In this document: positions 52,857 to 62,427 of the stretch, piece after piece | Layout of the letters: every line of letters begins with the position of its first letter | Numbering within the stretch: position 1 is the first letter of the stretch | Assembly (NCBI GenBank): GCA_965240365.1 | Contig: OZ251218.1 | Span: 930,001-994,000, forward strand | Direction: 5' to 3' | DNA length: 64,000 bases | Origin: G965240365 sp965240365 | GTDB taxonomy: Bacteria; Pseudomonadota; Gammaproteobacteria; Eutrophobiales; Eutrophobiaceae | Program-made: the position numbers and the translations under genes | Notes under the pieces: model-generated | Told to the model about the DNA's origin: nothing | What the model saw: the letters and a program-made list of their open reading frames with translations, nothing else | Database searches by the model: none

Positions 52857-54279
52857 CCGCCGCGGGCTTTCCCAGTCTTTGCCTCAGGCGTTCTATGGCG
52901 GCCTTGACCTGTACGGGCGCGGTCGCGCCGATATGATCGCGGGCCGCGACCGAGCCTTCCGGCCGCAGCACGGCAAAGACATCCTCTTTGACCACGGCGC
53001 TGAATTGTTGCAACTCGGACAAGCTCAATTCAGACAGGGCCTTTTGCCGGTCGATGGCATAGCGCACTGTTTTGCCGACCGCCGCATGGGCGTCGCGAAA
53101 CGCCACGCCATGGATGACCAGATAATCGGCCAGATCGGTGGCGGTGGCATAACCGTCGGCGGCGGCCGCGTACAGCGCCCGGCAATTGACCTGGATGGTC
53201 GGGATCAGGCCGGCATAGGCCGTTAAACAGTCTTTGACGGTGTCGATGGCGTCGAACAGGCGCTCCTTGTCTTCCTGGTTATCGCGGTTATACGCCAGCG
53301 GCTGCCCTTTCATCAGTGTGAGCAGGGCCAGCAAATCGCCATAAACCCGGCCGCTCTTGCCGCGGATCAATTCGGGAATATCCGGATTTTTCTTTTGCGG
53401 CATGATGGATGAGCCGGTGCACCAGGCATCGCCCAGGTCGATAAAGCCGCAGGCGGGCGACAGCCACAGGATAAGTTCTTCGGAAAAACGCGACAGGTGC
53501 GTCATGATCAGGCTGGCGCAGGCGCAAAACTCGATGGCAAAATCGCGGTCACTGACGGCGTCCAGTGAATTTTGCGTGACTCCGTCAAAGCCGAGTAATT
53601 CGGCCACATAGGCCCGGTCGATGGGATAGCAGGTGCCGGCCAGCGCCGCCGAACCCAGCGGCAGGATGTTGACGCGCTTGCGGCAATCCGCAAGCCGCGC
53701 CTTGTCGCGCAATAACATCTCGGCCCAGGCCAGCAGATGATGGCCGAGCGTGACCGGCTGGGCCGCCTGCAGATGGGTAAAACCGGGCATGATCGTGGCG
53801 TAATGGGCCGTTGCCAACTCCAGCAGCGCATGGATAACGGCGTCGATCCGCGCATTGATTGCATCGATCTCCTCGCGCAGGTACAGGCGCATATCGGTCG
53901 CTACCTGATCGTTGCGCGAACGGCCGGTATGCAGTTTTTTACCGACCTCGCCCAGCAGTTGGATCAGGCGCTGCTCGATATTCATATGCACGTCTTCCAG
54001 CGCCGTGGACCAGGGCATCTTACCCGCCGCAACCTCGCCCTCTATCTGTGCAAGCCCGGCCAGAATCGTGTCGGCCTCCGCCGTCGTCAACACCTTTACC
54101 CGGGCCAGCATACGCACATGCGCCATAGACCCCCGGATATCGTGCCGGGCGAGGCGCTGGTCAAAGGAGATCGACTGCGTGAACTGCTCGACAAAGGCGT
54201 CGGTGGGGGCCGTGAATCTGCCGGCCCATGCCTTCGGGCGGGAGTTTGCCGGGTTTTTTCCTGTTTTGTTTGCTGACAT
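52795..54279 (-). CDS. argH: argininosuccinate lyase
   Basis: A 494-residue enzyme that splits argininosuccinate to arginine and fumarate. The signature GSSIMPQKKNPD and SRNDQVATDMRLYLREEID are present. The C-terminus runs about 30 residues past the usual end and overlaps mutY by 62 bp. It is divergent from algZ-algR as in Pseudomonas. Confidence 0.95.
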   Translation of the reverse strand: MSANKTGKNPANSRPKAWAGRFTAPTDAFVEQFTQSISFDQRLARHDIRGSMAHVRMLARVKVLTTAEADTILAGLAQIEGEVAAGKMPWSTALEDVHMNIEQRLIQLLGEVGKKLHTGRSRNDQVATDMRLYLREEIDAINARIDAVIHALLELATAHYATIMPGFTHLQAAQPVTLGHHLLAWAEMLLRDKARLADCRKRVNILPLGSAALAGTCYPIDRAYVAELLGFDGVTQNSLDAVSDRDFAIEFCACASLIMTHLSRFSEELILWLSPACGFIDLGDAWCTGSSIMPQKKNPDIPELIRGKSGRVYGDLLALLTLMKGQPLAYNRDNQEDKERLFDAIDTVKDCLTAYAGLIPTIQVNCRALYAAAADGYATATDLADYLVIHGVAFRDAHAAVGKTVRYAIDRQKALSELSLSELQQFSAVVKEDVFAVLRPEGSVAARDHIGATAPVQVKAAIERLRQRLGKPAAGVQEAASGDRPAPGLAEGNP

Positions 54280-54422
54280 GGCCTTAGATGTTAAGGTTGT
54301 TGCGGGAAGCCCTGTTGCGGCCAGGCGGCCGTGAGCACAGGGACGGTTTTGCAGCGCTTCCTTTAATTATTTTGACAACGCCCAGTATAACCCATGCTTG
54401 GCCCGAACCAGGCGATTTTCGG

Positions 54423-55475
54423 ATGTCTGACCCCGGAAAACAGGATGATAACTGCTTCCTGCCCAATCTCTGTCGGGCAGAGGCGCTGTTTATTGTCATA
54501 TTGAGCGCCGAACTGCTGGCTATCATCCTGTCGCTGGCATTGCCGCTCCATGCGCGCGATATCCTGCTTGATCTGGCCTTGAATTCACTCTTCATTCAAT
54601 GGATCGCGCTGAGTTCGGCCGGCGCGCTGTGTCTCGCGCGGCCGCATTTTAGCGGGCTGTCCGCAAGGCGGGCGGCCATATTGAGTTTTCTCATGATCCT
54701 GGCCGTTGCGCTGATCATCAGCGAACTCGGCTGGCGCTTTTTATATGTCGAAGCAGAGCGCCTTGCCCCCGAGCAAAACCTGCATGGCCTGTTTCTGTTG
54801 CGTGCCGTGGGTATCACGGCCATCGTTGCCGCCATCGTATTGCGTTATCTTTATATCCAGCACCAGTGGCGGAAAAATGTCGAGGCCGTGGCCAGACTGC
54901 GTTATCTGGCCTTGCAGGCCCGCATCCGCCCGCACTTCCTGTTTAACTGCCTGAATACCATCGCCGGCCTGACCCGAAAATCGCCCGCGCTGGCCGAACA
55001 GTCCATAGAAGACCTGGCGGATTTATTCCGCGCGAGCCTGCTGGAGCCGACGGAGATGATCGAAATCGCGGAGGAGTGGGCCATCTGCAAGACTTATCTG
55101 CGCATCGAGCAACAACGCCTGGGCGCGCGCCTCGGCGTCCGCTGGGACATCGCCGGCCTGCCCGAAGACGCGCTGATCCCGCCCCTGACCCTGCAACCGC
55201 TGCTGGAGAATATGATCTACCACGGCATCGAGCGCATCCCCGGGGGCGGTGAAATCAGCGTCAGCGGCAGACTGCAAAACGCCATGCTGCATATTGAGTT
55301 TGTCAACCCGCTGGCGGCCGCCGACCCGGAAGCCACGCGCAGGGGTAATCAACTGGCCCAGAAAAATATTCAGGAACGCCTCAAGGCGGGCTTCGGCAAA
55401 CAGGGCCGGCTGGATATCGAGCAGGATGAACACACCTACCGGGTCAGATTAAGCTTCGATTACAAGACCCGATGA
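54423..55475 (+). CDS. algZ: LytS/AlgZ-type sensor histidine kinase
   Basis: A 350-residue membrane kinase. Four hydrophobic segments lie in residues 19-142, followed by the His_kinase domain with the phospho-acceptor His171 (RIRPHFLFNCLNTIAGL) and a late ATPase region (PPLTLQPLLENMIYHGIE). I chose ATG 54423 (MSDPGKQ); the open frame upstream covers a repeat-like stretch. Its stop overlaps the algR ATG (ATGA). Confidence 0.9.
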   Translation: MSDPGKQDDNCFLPNLCRAEALFIVILSAELLAIILSLALPLHARDILLDLALNSLFIQWIALSSAGALCLARPHFSGLSARRAAILSFLMILAVALIISELGWRFLYVEAERLAPEQNLHGLFLLRAVGITAIVAAIVLRYLYIQHQWRKNVEAVARLRYLALQARIRPHFLFNCLNTIAGLTRKSPALAEQSIEDLADLFRASLLEPTEMIEIAEEWAICKTYLRIEQQRLGARLGVRWDIAGLPEDALIPPLTLQPLLENMIYHGIERIPGGGEISVSGRLQNAMLHIEFVNPLAAADPEATRRGNQLAQKNIQERLKAGFGKQGRLDIEQDEHTYRVRLSFDYKTR

Positions 55476-56197
55476 AGATACTCATTGTTGAAGACGAGGC
55501 GCCGGCCAGAGAGCGATTAGGGCGACTGGTGCTGGAACTGTATCCCGAGTGCGCGCTTTTTGAAGCCGCAAACGGCCTGGATGCGCTGGCAGAATTGTCT
55601 GATCGGCAAGCGGAAATCATACTGCTGGATATCCGTATGCCGGGCATGGACGGCCTCGAATTTGCGCGCCATGCGCTTAACCTGGAACGACCGCCGGCCA
55701 TTATTTTTACCACGGCCTACCGGGATCACGCCCTCAGCGCGTTCGAGACCAATGCCGTCGATTATCTGCTGAAACCCATCCGCCGCGAGCGCCTGCGCAC
55801 GGCCATTGAACGGGCGCGGGTGATCAGCGCGGCGAAGCTCATGGCCGTTGACCGGCCGGACAGCCGCAGAAAACACCTGAGCGCGATGTTCCGCGGGCGT
55901 TTGCAACTGGTCGCGGTCAGCGACATCCGCTATTTCAAGGCCGAACAGAAATACGTCACGGCCGCCTGGCCGGGCGGCGAAATCCTGGTCGATGAGTCAC
56001 TGGCCGCGCTACAGGAGGAATTCCCCGATCAATTCATGCGCATCCACCGCAACGCGCTGGTTGCCAAAAACCATATCGACAGCCTGGCCAAAACCGATAC
56101 GGGCGGGATGGTTATCCGGCTGAAAGACATGCCGGCCGAACTCGGCGTCAGCCGGCGGCATCTGGCCGCGGTGCGGGCATTATTGATGCGGTTGTAA
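55472..56197 (+). CDS. algR: LytTR response regulator, AlgR-type
   Basis: A 241-residue regulator. Receiver domain residues 1-115 with phospho-acceptor Asp53 (LLDIRMPGMDG) and the conserved Lys (LLKPI); LytTR DNA-binding domain about 135-240 (VAVSDIRYFKAEQKYVTA, FMRIHRNALVAKNHI). With AlgZ it makes a two-component pair that in relatives controls alginate, pili and virulence. Confidence 0.93.
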   Translation: MKILIVEDEAPARERLGRLVLELYPECALFEAANGLDALAELSDRQAEIILLDIRMPGMDGLEFARHALNLERPPAIIFTTAYRDHALSAFETNAVDYLLKPIRRERLRTAIERARVISAAKLMAVDRPDSRRKHLSAMFRGRLQLVAVSDIRYFKAEQKYVTAAWPGGEILVDESLAALQEEFPDQFMRIHRNALVAKNHIDSLAKTDTGGMVIRLKDMPAELGVSRRHLAAVRALLMRL

Positions 56198-56278
56198 AAC
56201 AGCGGCCTGATGATCAGCGGATTCCCGCCTGTTTCGTCATCCCCGCCACTGCCCCATGCCGCGCCTGCCTGATCATAT

Positions 56279-57568
56279 TCAGGCGCTACCGCGAAGCTCG
56301 CGCGCGGCGGCCAGCAGCGCCAGCCTGGCCACCACGCCATAGGTGTAAAAACGGTTGGCGTTGCAGTTGATATCCTGGCCGGGCCTGGGCGAGATGCAGC
56401 AATCGTCAAACGCCAGCGGTTCAAAAGACATGCCGGGCGCGTTCAGGTTCTGGCTCGCGGAGCGTTTGGCATGCACCCGATAGAAACCGCCCACGACCTG
56501 ATGGTCCAGCATATAGACCACGGGTTCGGCGACGGTCTGCGCGTCGCCCCAGGTCTCGTGAGTATAAACGCCCTCCTGGATGATGACCTTGTTGACCTTT
56601 TGCCCCTCTTTGGTCGTGGCCATCCGCACCCGCTCCTTGCGGTTGAGTTCGGCGATCTCGCCCGGGTCGCGCACGGGCATCACGCCCATGCCATACGTGC
56701 CGGCATCGGCCTTGAGCATGACAAAGGGTTCACAGGCGACCCCGTGCTCGGCATATTTTTCCCGGATCGCCCCGAGCAGCACCGTGGTATTTCTCGACAG
56801 GCAATCAACGCCCGCGCGCTTCATAAAATCAACCTCGCCGCAATTCCTGAACAACGGGTCAATCAGCCACGGGTCGATGTCCACCAGTTCGGCAAACTCC
56901 CGCGCAACCTGCCGATAGTGCCCGAAATGACTGGATTTCAGGCGCGATGACCAGCCCAGCCGCGCGGGCGGCGTGATGGTCTGCCCGATACCGTCCAGCA
57001 ATTCCGGCTTACCCGCGGCCAGATCGTTATTCAGCACGACCAGATCCGGGACATAAGCCGCCACCCGCAGCCGATCCCCTTCCCGCCGGAGCGGTTCCAG
57101 CAAAACGGAGCGGCCGGAATCAAGATCGACCCGGGTCGCCGCCTCAAAACCGGGCAGCAGGCTGCCGATGCGGACCTGAAAACCGGCCTTTTCCATGATG
57201 GCCTGCAAACTGGCGATATTCTCAAGATAGAATAGATTGCGGGTGTGGTTCTCCGGGATAATGAGGATCCGGTCAACCGGGTGGGGGACGCGCTCTATCG
57301 CCATTTGCAGGGCATGAATGCAGAGCGATTCAAAGGCCGGGTTAAGGTTGTTGAAGCCGGCTGGGAACAGGTTGGTGTCAACCGGCGCGATCTTGTAGCC
57401 GGCGTTGCGCAGGTCAACCGAGGCGTAAAACGGGGCCGGCGTCTCGCGCCAGACGCCGCGAAACCAGGCCTCGATATTCGCCTGCTGCTCCAGCAGCACA
57501 TATTCCAGCTTGTGAAATGGCCCTGTCAGGGCGGTGGTGAGATGGGGAACCGTGGGTGTGTGCGTCAT
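56279..57568 (-). CDS. gshA: glutamate-cysteine ligase, proteobacterial GshA (PF08886) type
   Basis: A 429-residue ligase for the first step of glutathione synthesis. NLFPAGFNNLNPAFESLCIH, LIIPENHTRN, LKADAGTYGMGVMPVRDPGE and QEGVYTHE mark the PF08886 group, which differs from E. coli GshA. No gshB is in the window. It is convergent with algR. Confidence 0.9.
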   Translation of the reverse strand: MTHTPTVPHLTTALTGPFHKLEYVLLEQQANIEAWFRGVWRETPAPFYASVDLRNAGYKIAPVDTNLFPAGFNNLNPAFESLCIHALQMAIERVPHPVDRILIIPENHTRNLFYLENIASLQAIMEKAGFQVRIGSLLPGFEAATRVDLDSGRSVLLEPLRREGDRLRVAAYVPDLVVLNNDLAAGKPELLDGIGQTITPPARLGWSSRLKSSHFGHYRQVAREFAELVDIDPWLIDPLFRNCGEVDFMKRAGVDCLSRNTTVLLGAIREKYAEHGVACEPFVMLKADAGTYGMGVMPVRDPGEIAELNRKERVRMATTKEGQKVNKVIIQEGVYTHETWGDAQTVAEPVVYMLDHQVVGGFYRVHAKRSASQNLNAPGMSFEPLAFDDCCISPRPGQDINCNANRFYTYGVVARLALLAAARELRGSA

Positions 57569-57603
57569 GTTGTTATTGTAATGTTATTTGGCGTGGTTAT
57601 TAA

Positions 57604-57822
57604 GGAAGCCCTGAATAAATCCATCCTGGATTTCCCTGCCTGCAGCAGGCAGGTCAGGGCGCGCAGGGTGAAAATGCGATTTTCACCCTCCTGCCTGCTG
57701 CAGGCAGGGCTTCAAAATCAATGACTTACGTCATTGCCAAATTATTGATTCTGGGGCGGTACGCCTGCCTGCTGCAGGCAGGTCCCTGTACCGCAGGAAA
57801 CTCTGATTTAATCAGAGTTTCC
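57604..57822 (+). mobile_element. family A MITE, 219-bp form with three 19-bp inserts
   Basis: Flanked by TTAA on the left (57600-57603) and TTTA on the right. Palindromes are at 57635-57653, 57690-57708 and 57764-57782. The middle one splits CACCCT/GCTTC, which is uninterrupted in all other copies. 200 plus 19 gives 219 bp. Confidence 0.9.
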
Positions 57823-57844
57823 TTTAAATAGCGCCTGAAACCGC

Positions 57845-58576
57845 TCAATTCAAGTCTCCCCAGAATTGCTGCGCCAGCGCGATAGCCGTGACCACCGCGG
57901 TCTCGGCGCGGAGTATCCTCGGCCCCAGTCCCGAGACCATACAATGCTGCCGTTTGGCAAGCTCGATCTCGGCCGCGCTGAAGCCGCCCTCCGGCCCGAG
58001 AATCAGGGCCAGGGATCGATCTTCGGGGTTGGCCCTGGTCATTGAAACCGCGCGGCCCGGATGAAAGATCAGCCGCGTGGCCGGCCCGTTATGGCCGATG
58101 CCCCGCGCAAATGACCGTGGCTCATGCAATATTGCCAGGCGATTACGCCCGCACTGCTCGCTGGCGCCGATAATAATCTGGCGCCAGTGCGCCATTTTAT
58201 TCTTTAAGCGGCCGGGGTCGAGCCTTGCATTGGCAAATTCGGTAAACACGGGCACGATCTCATACACGCCCAGTTCCACCGCCTTCTGGATCGCATAGTC
58301 CATACTGCGCCCGCGTGACAAGGCCAGCACCAGGCTGATCTGCAATGAGGATTCACTATTTTTTTCAACGGCCGCGGCGATCGCCAGTTCGACCCTGTGC
58401 CTGTGGGCCGTTACGAGCCTGGCCTCAAATTCCGCCCCGCTGTTATTGAACACCCGCAGGGACTGGCCCGCGCGCAGACGCAATACATTGATCAGATAAT
58501 GCGCCCTGTCCGGTTCCGGCGCGATAATGTCGCCCTGCTTGAGCGCTTGGGCGATAAATAGACGCGGTTTACGCAT
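57845..58576 (-). CDS. rsmE: 16S rRNA (uracil1498-N3)-methyltransferase
   Basis: A 243-residue SPOUT methyltransferase. An N-terminal PUA-like domain is followed by the knot with LALILGPEGGFSAAEIELAK and LGPRILRAETAVVTAIAL. It methylates U1498 of 16S rRNA. Confidence 0.94.
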   Translation of the reverse strand: MRKPRLFIAQALKQGDIIAPEPDRAHYLINVLRLRAGQSLRVFNNSGAEFEARLVTAHRHRVELAIAAAVEKNSESSLQISLVLALSRGRSMDYAIQKAVELGVYEIVPVFTEFANARLDPGRLKNKMAHWRQIIIGASEQCGRNRLAILHEPRSFARGIGHNGPATRLIFHPGRAVSMTRANPEDRSLALILGPEGGFSAAEIELAKRQHCMVSGLGPRILRAETAVVTAIALAQQFWGDLN

Positions 58577-58684
58577 GGTTCCGGCCGATTATTCCGCGCG
58601 GGATGTTGTGAACAAGGCAAAAATCCGCCTGATAAGCCTCCACTTTGTTATCATACAGGCCGTGTTTATTCATTCTGTAATATC

Positions 58685-58996
58685 ATGCAACAGGCAAAGT
58701 TTGCCATAGGCCAGATTATTCATCACCGCCGCTTTAATTACCGCGGCGTGATATTTGATGTGGACCCCGTTTTCAGCGCCAGCGAGGAATGGTATGAGAC
58801 GGTTGCCCTGTCCCGGCCGCCAAAGGATGAACCCTGGTATCATGTGCTGGTGGACCGGGCGCAGCATACAACTTATGTGGCCGAACGCAACCTGGCGGCC
58901 ACGGATTCGGCCAGGCCCGTGCTGCATCCCCTGATCGCCTATCACTTTGATGATTTCATTGATGGCCGCTATTTCATTAATGTACGCAATAATTAG
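58685..58996 (+). CDS. hspQ: heat shock protein HspQ
   Basis: A 103-residue YccV/HspQ protein starting MQQAKFAIGQIIHHRRFNYR. GVIFDVDPVFSASEEWYE and PWYHVLVDRAQHTTYVAE are diagnostic. HspQ modulates Lon specificity and binds hemimethylated DNA in E. coli. The TerB-like gene follows after 9 bp. Confidence 0.93.
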   Translation: MQQAKFAIGQIIHHRRFNYRGVIFDVDPVFSASEEWYETVALSRPPKDEPWYHVLVDRAQHTTYVAERNLAATDSARPVLHPLIAYHFDDFIDGRYFINVRNN

Positions 58997-59005
58997 ACCC
59001 CTAAC

Positions 59006-59452
59006 ATGATCGCCTCCATAAAGAGCTATTTCGAGGAATTATTCTCCGCCAACGACGCCCCGGCGCAGACTGAACACACCATTGAACTGGCCACCACCGT
59101 ATTGATGATCGAGATCAGCCTGGCCGATGATCACGGCCACGAGGCCGAACGGCGCGTGATTGCCGACCTGCTGTTAAAACAGTTCCAGCTTGATGAGCAG
59201 GAGATCAATGAACTGATCTGCCTGGCGGAGTCCGAGCGCGACCATGCCGTTTCACTGCATGACTTCATCCGTCTGTTGAATGACAATATCGAGGCCGCCG
59301 ACAAGGCCCGCATTATCGAAAACCTGTGGCGCATCGCCTATGCCGATGCCGTCATTGATAAATATGAGGAATATTCCATTCGGAAACTGGCGGATTTACT
59401 GCATGTGCCGCACTCGGAATATATCAAGGCCAAGCTCAGGGCCGCCGGATGA
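59006..59452 (+). CDS. TerB-like tellurite-resistance-domain protein
   Basis: A 148-residue helical protein with a TerB fold. TTVLMIEISLADDHGHEAER and WRIAYADAVIDKYEEYSIRK carry the acidic metal-binding positions. Role unknown beyond a link to stress and metal-ion binding. Probably cotranscribed with hspQ. Confidence 0.85.
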   Translation: MIASIKSYFEELFSANDAPAQTEHTIELATTVLMIEISLADDHGHEAERRVIADLLLKQFQLDEQEINELICLAESERDHAVSLHDFIRLLNDNIEAADKARIIENLWRIAYADAVIDKYEEYSIRKLADLLHVPHSEYIKAKLRAAG

Positions 59453-59470
59453 GAACGCCAAAGGCGCTGC

Positions 59471-59917
59471 CTAAGCCGGTCTGAGCAGCAATTCGATCAG
59501 CTGATCCTCAAATTCCATGCGGGTCGTCAATGCCTCTCCAAGCCCGGACAAGTCGGCCTCAACATCGCTGAAATCCACTTCTTTGCTGTCCGCATTATAT
59601 TTTTTATCAAAGGCCAGCGCAATTTTGGTCGTCTGCTCTATGCGCGGATAGACCTTAACCGCCAGATCGGCCACGGCCTTGCGCCGTTCCCGGCCCTCGG
59701 AAATACGCTCGTATAAATTGAAATAGCCCGCCGCGATATAGTCCACCAGAATCTGCACAAACTCTTCGAACTCGGCCGACGGGCCCACCACACCGTGTTT
59801 GGATATTTCTACCAAAAGCTGCAATAACTGATTGCGCTGTTTCAGCATGCGCTGAATCAACTCATTGCTGCGGCCCCCCCTGCGCCTTTCCTGAGTCTGC
59901 TCTGTTTGTTCTGTCAT
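59471..59917 (-). CDS. rsd: Rsd/AlgQ-family anti-sigma-70 regulator
   Basis: A 148-residue helical protein. RSNELIQRMLKQRNQLLQLL, FVQILVDYIAAGYFNLYERI and LGEALTTRMEFEDQLIELLL follow Rsd/AlgQ in order. Rsd binds sigma-70 region 4 in stationary phase. A family A MITE lies 31 bp upstream, in its promoter region. Confidence 0.85.
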   Translation of the reverse strand: MTEQTEQTQERRRGGRSNELIQRMLKQRNQLLQLLVEISKHGVVGPSAEFEEFVQILVDYIAAGYFNLYERISEGRERRKAVADLAVKVYPRIEQTTKIALAFDKKYNADSKEVDFSDVEADLSGLGEALTTRMEFEDQLIELLLRPA

Positions 59918-59948
59918 GGCATCCCGCTTGTTTGTGTTGAATTATTAA

Positions 59949-60148
59949 GGAAGCTCTGAATAAATCCATCCTGGATTTCCCTGCCTGCAACAGGCAGGTC
60001 AGAGCACGCAAGGTGAAAATGCGATTTTCACCTTGCTTCAAAATCAATGATTTGCATCATTGCCAAGTTATTGATTCTGGGGCGGTACGCCTGCCTGCTG
60101 CAGGCAGGTCCCTGTACCGCAGGAAACTCTGATTCAATCAGAGTTTCC
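59949..60148 (+). mobile_element. family A MITE, 200-bp form with two 19-bp inserts
   Basis: Flanked by TTAA at 59945-59948 and 60149-60152. Palindromes at 59980-59998 (one base changed) and 60090-60108. Same length and layout as the copy at 34180. Confidence 0.9.
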
Positions 60149-60402
60149 TTAATCAGTGCCGGCGCGGTCAATCCAACTGTCGAGACTGCCGCTTGCCGCC
60201 TGGAAGATTCAGGCCGATTATACACAATGGCGCGGCCTGTTTTGATTTTTTTGCCCTGCCGCCGGATCACACCTTATAACCATCAAACGCGGTACGCTGG
60301 AGACAAGAGAAAGAAGGGTTCGGTTTGTCCTGACCGGGCTTCGCTGGGCCGGCATCGACCCGATTCCCCGGATGTTGAGCGCTATGCTTAACACGGCCGG
60401 TC

Positions 60403-60483
60403 ATTCCGGATCTGCCGGGGTTCCATTCCGGATCTGCCGATGCTATATTCCGGATCTGCCGAGCCATGATTCCGGATTTGCCA
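60403..60483 (+). repeat. four 15-bp direct repeats with an exact 22-bp period
   Basis: ATTCCGGATCTGCCG begins at 60403, 60425, 60447 and 60469; the last has two changes (ATTCCGGATTTGCCA). The 7-bp spacers differ. The array ends 7 bp before the ATG of the second ATPase gene. The remaining 60153-60402 stretch shows no gene. Confidence 0.88.
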
Positions 60484-60490
60484 AAGCCTT

Positions 60491-62021
60491 ATGCCAAAAA
60501 CGCCGACCTCTCCCATGCCCATCCGGCGCCATGCCGAAACGCGCATCCGCGCCGCCATGAAGGACACGCGCATTGTCGCCATAGTCGGCCCCCGGCAGTC
60601 GGGCAAAACAACACTCGCGCGCAAGATCTCCACCGACCAGGGCATGAATTTCGTCACCCTGGATGACGAGCAGTTCCGCCACTTTGCCAGCAGCGATCCG
60701 GGCGGCTTTATGCGCGGTCTTGACCGGGCCGTCATCGACGAGATTCAACGGGCGCCGGACCTCATCCTGGCGCTTAAAAAGGCCGTGGACGAGGACACCC
60801 GTCCCGGGCGGTTTCTGATCACGGGTTCGGTTGACCTTTTCAGGGGCGCGATCTTGCCCGACTCCCTGGCCGGGCGCGTGGAGGCCATCGAACTACTGCC
60901 CTTTAGCCAGGCGGAGATAAACCGGCATACTGCCCCCGGTTTCCTGGCCCGCGCCTTCACGGGCGATTTCCCGGCGCTCAAAGAGACAGGTCGGACCGCG
61001 GACCTGATTGCCCGCGTTGTCGCCGGCGGCTACCCGGAAGCGCTGGCGCGAACCCGCCCCGCGCGTCGCCGGAACTGGCTGTCGGCCTATGCCCGCGCGC
61101 TCACGACGCGCGATGTTGCCCAGATCGCTGATATATCGAAGACCGCCGAACTATCCCGGCTGCTCGACCACGCCGCCATCGCCGCCGGCCAGACGCTCAA
61201 TTTGTCCGCCCTTGCCGGCGCGCTCGGTGTCGATGGCAAGACGGTCGAGCGTTGGCTGACCCTGCTGGAACAGATATTCCTGATTCGGCGAGTGCCGGCT
61301 TAGGGCCTGTTAACGCTATTTTAGCAGTGCCTGTTGTGCCCCAAACTGCGCCAATCAAGGCGCGCGGAGCGTAGTTTGGTCATTCCAAATGAGCGACAAG
61401 CAACGCCGAGTGGCGCAGTTTGGGGCACAACCCGGAGGGCTTGGCCTGTTTTGCGCCCCAGCTTCGTTGTCAGTCGCTTGAGTAGCGCAACTACACTGCG
61501 CTTCTTCCGCCTTGCTGGCGCGCAAAACAGACTCAAGCAGGCACTGCTAAAATAGCGTTAACAGGCCCTAACATAACAACCATCTGAAACGCCTGGTCAA
61601 GGCGCCCAAGCTGCATTTTATCGACAGCGGCCTGCTCGCCGTACTTCAGCGTGTGAGCGAAGCCGACATTCAGCGCGAGCGCTCAAAGCTCGGGCCGTTG
61701 CTTGAAGGTTTTGTCTTTTCCGAACTTGCCAAACTCATCGGGCAAGGTGACGACCCCGTGTCGCTCAGCCACTTTCGCGACCGGGACCGGATCGAGGTCG
61801 ATTTCGTTCTGGAAAAGGCCGGAAAAGTCGTCGGCATTGAGGTGAAAGCCACCGCCACGGTGAAACCGCGCGACTTTCATGGTCTGAAACGCCTGCAAGA
61901 GGCTGTCGGCAGGACCTTCGCCTGTGGTGTCATCCTCCACGATGGCGAGCGCATCCAGCGCGCCGGTGATGGGCTTTTCGCCGTGCCCGTGGCCGCCCTT
62001 TGGGCAGAAAGCGAAGGTTAG
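60491..62021 (+). pseudogene. AAA-family ATPase with DUF4143, split by a 265-bp element
   Basis: The first part (60491-61302) carries Walker A VGPRQSGKTTLAR, Walker B RAVIDEIQRAPD and the start of DUF4143, ending LLEQIFLIRRVPA. After the element the frame resumes as NNHLKRLVKAPKLHFIDSGL and runs to 62021 through EVDFVLEKAGKVVGIEVKA. Joined, the parts match the intact paralogue at 49088 end to end. The break falls in the DUF4143 domain, so the protein is lost or truncated. Confidence 0.85.
61303..61567. mobile_element. family B MITE-like element, 265 bp
   Basis: Perfect 31-bp terminal inverted repeats begin GGGCCTGTTAACGCTATTTT. TA lies on both sides (61301-61302 and 61568-61569), a TA target duplication. 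Inside is a second hairpin (TTGTGCCCCAAACTGCGCC and its complement at 61412-61431). There is no coding capacity. TA duplication is typical of elements moved by IS630/Tc1-type transposases. Confidence 0.88.
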
Positions 62022-62034
62022 GCAGGTCCATTTA

Positions 62035-62077
62035 GGAAGCTCTGAATAAATCCATCCTGGATTTATTCAGAGCTTCC
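62035..62077. mobile_element. 43-bp solo hairpin of family A ends
   Basis: GGAAGCTCTGAATAAATCCA, a 3-base loop, then the exact complement. It is two copies of the family A left end joined head to head with nothing between. Flanks TTTA and ATAT do not match. It may also serve as a terminator for the converging genes. Confidence 0.85.
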
Positions 62078-62093
62078 ATATGGGACTATACAC

Positions 62094-62372
62094 CTAACCT
62101 TCTTCCCTGGCGATGGCGAGCGCCTCTTGTCTGAGCCGGTTCCTGACTTCGGCCTCAACCTTGATCGCCGTATCGTCAATCAGGCGGCCGTTATCGAAAA
62201 CAAGCACGCGCGGCCCGGTGTGGCCGCTGCGATACCAGACTGGCGGCTTGCCTGATAACTGGGTCGTGCCGGTGTCCGGCTCAACCCACTGATACATCCT
62301 GGCGGTCACGGTCTGAACGCCCGCCAGCATGAACAGGATCACGCAGCGCCCGAAGAAGGCCCTGTAACTCAT
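62094..62372 (-). CDS. small exported protein, DUF4124-like
   Basis: A 92-residue protein with a signal peptide (about 1-24, ending near VTARMYQW). ARMYQWVEPDTGTTQLSGKP fits the DUF4124 pattern (YKWVD..G...YS..PP). Function unknown. It is alone between a repeat and the ABC ATPase. Confidence 0.72.
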   Translation of the reverse strand: MSYRAFFGRCVILFMLAGVQTVTARMYQWVEPDTGTTQLSGKPPVWYRSGHTGPRVLVFDNGRLIDDTAIKVEAEVRNRLRQEALAIAREEG

Positions 62373-62427
62373 GGCTTAGGTATCCGAACCGGCAGACTGC
62401 TGTCAACCACAAAGATACCGGCCCGTT

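Noticed and set aside
54307..54361. Possible degenerate family A copy (GGAAGCCCTG ... CAGCGCTTCC) before algZ
   Set aside because: The ends are similar but the interior does not match and flanks show no duplication; too weak to call.
60403..60483. Possible CRISPR array
   Set aside because: The units are 15 bp with 7-bp spacers, there are only four, and no cas gene is in the window.
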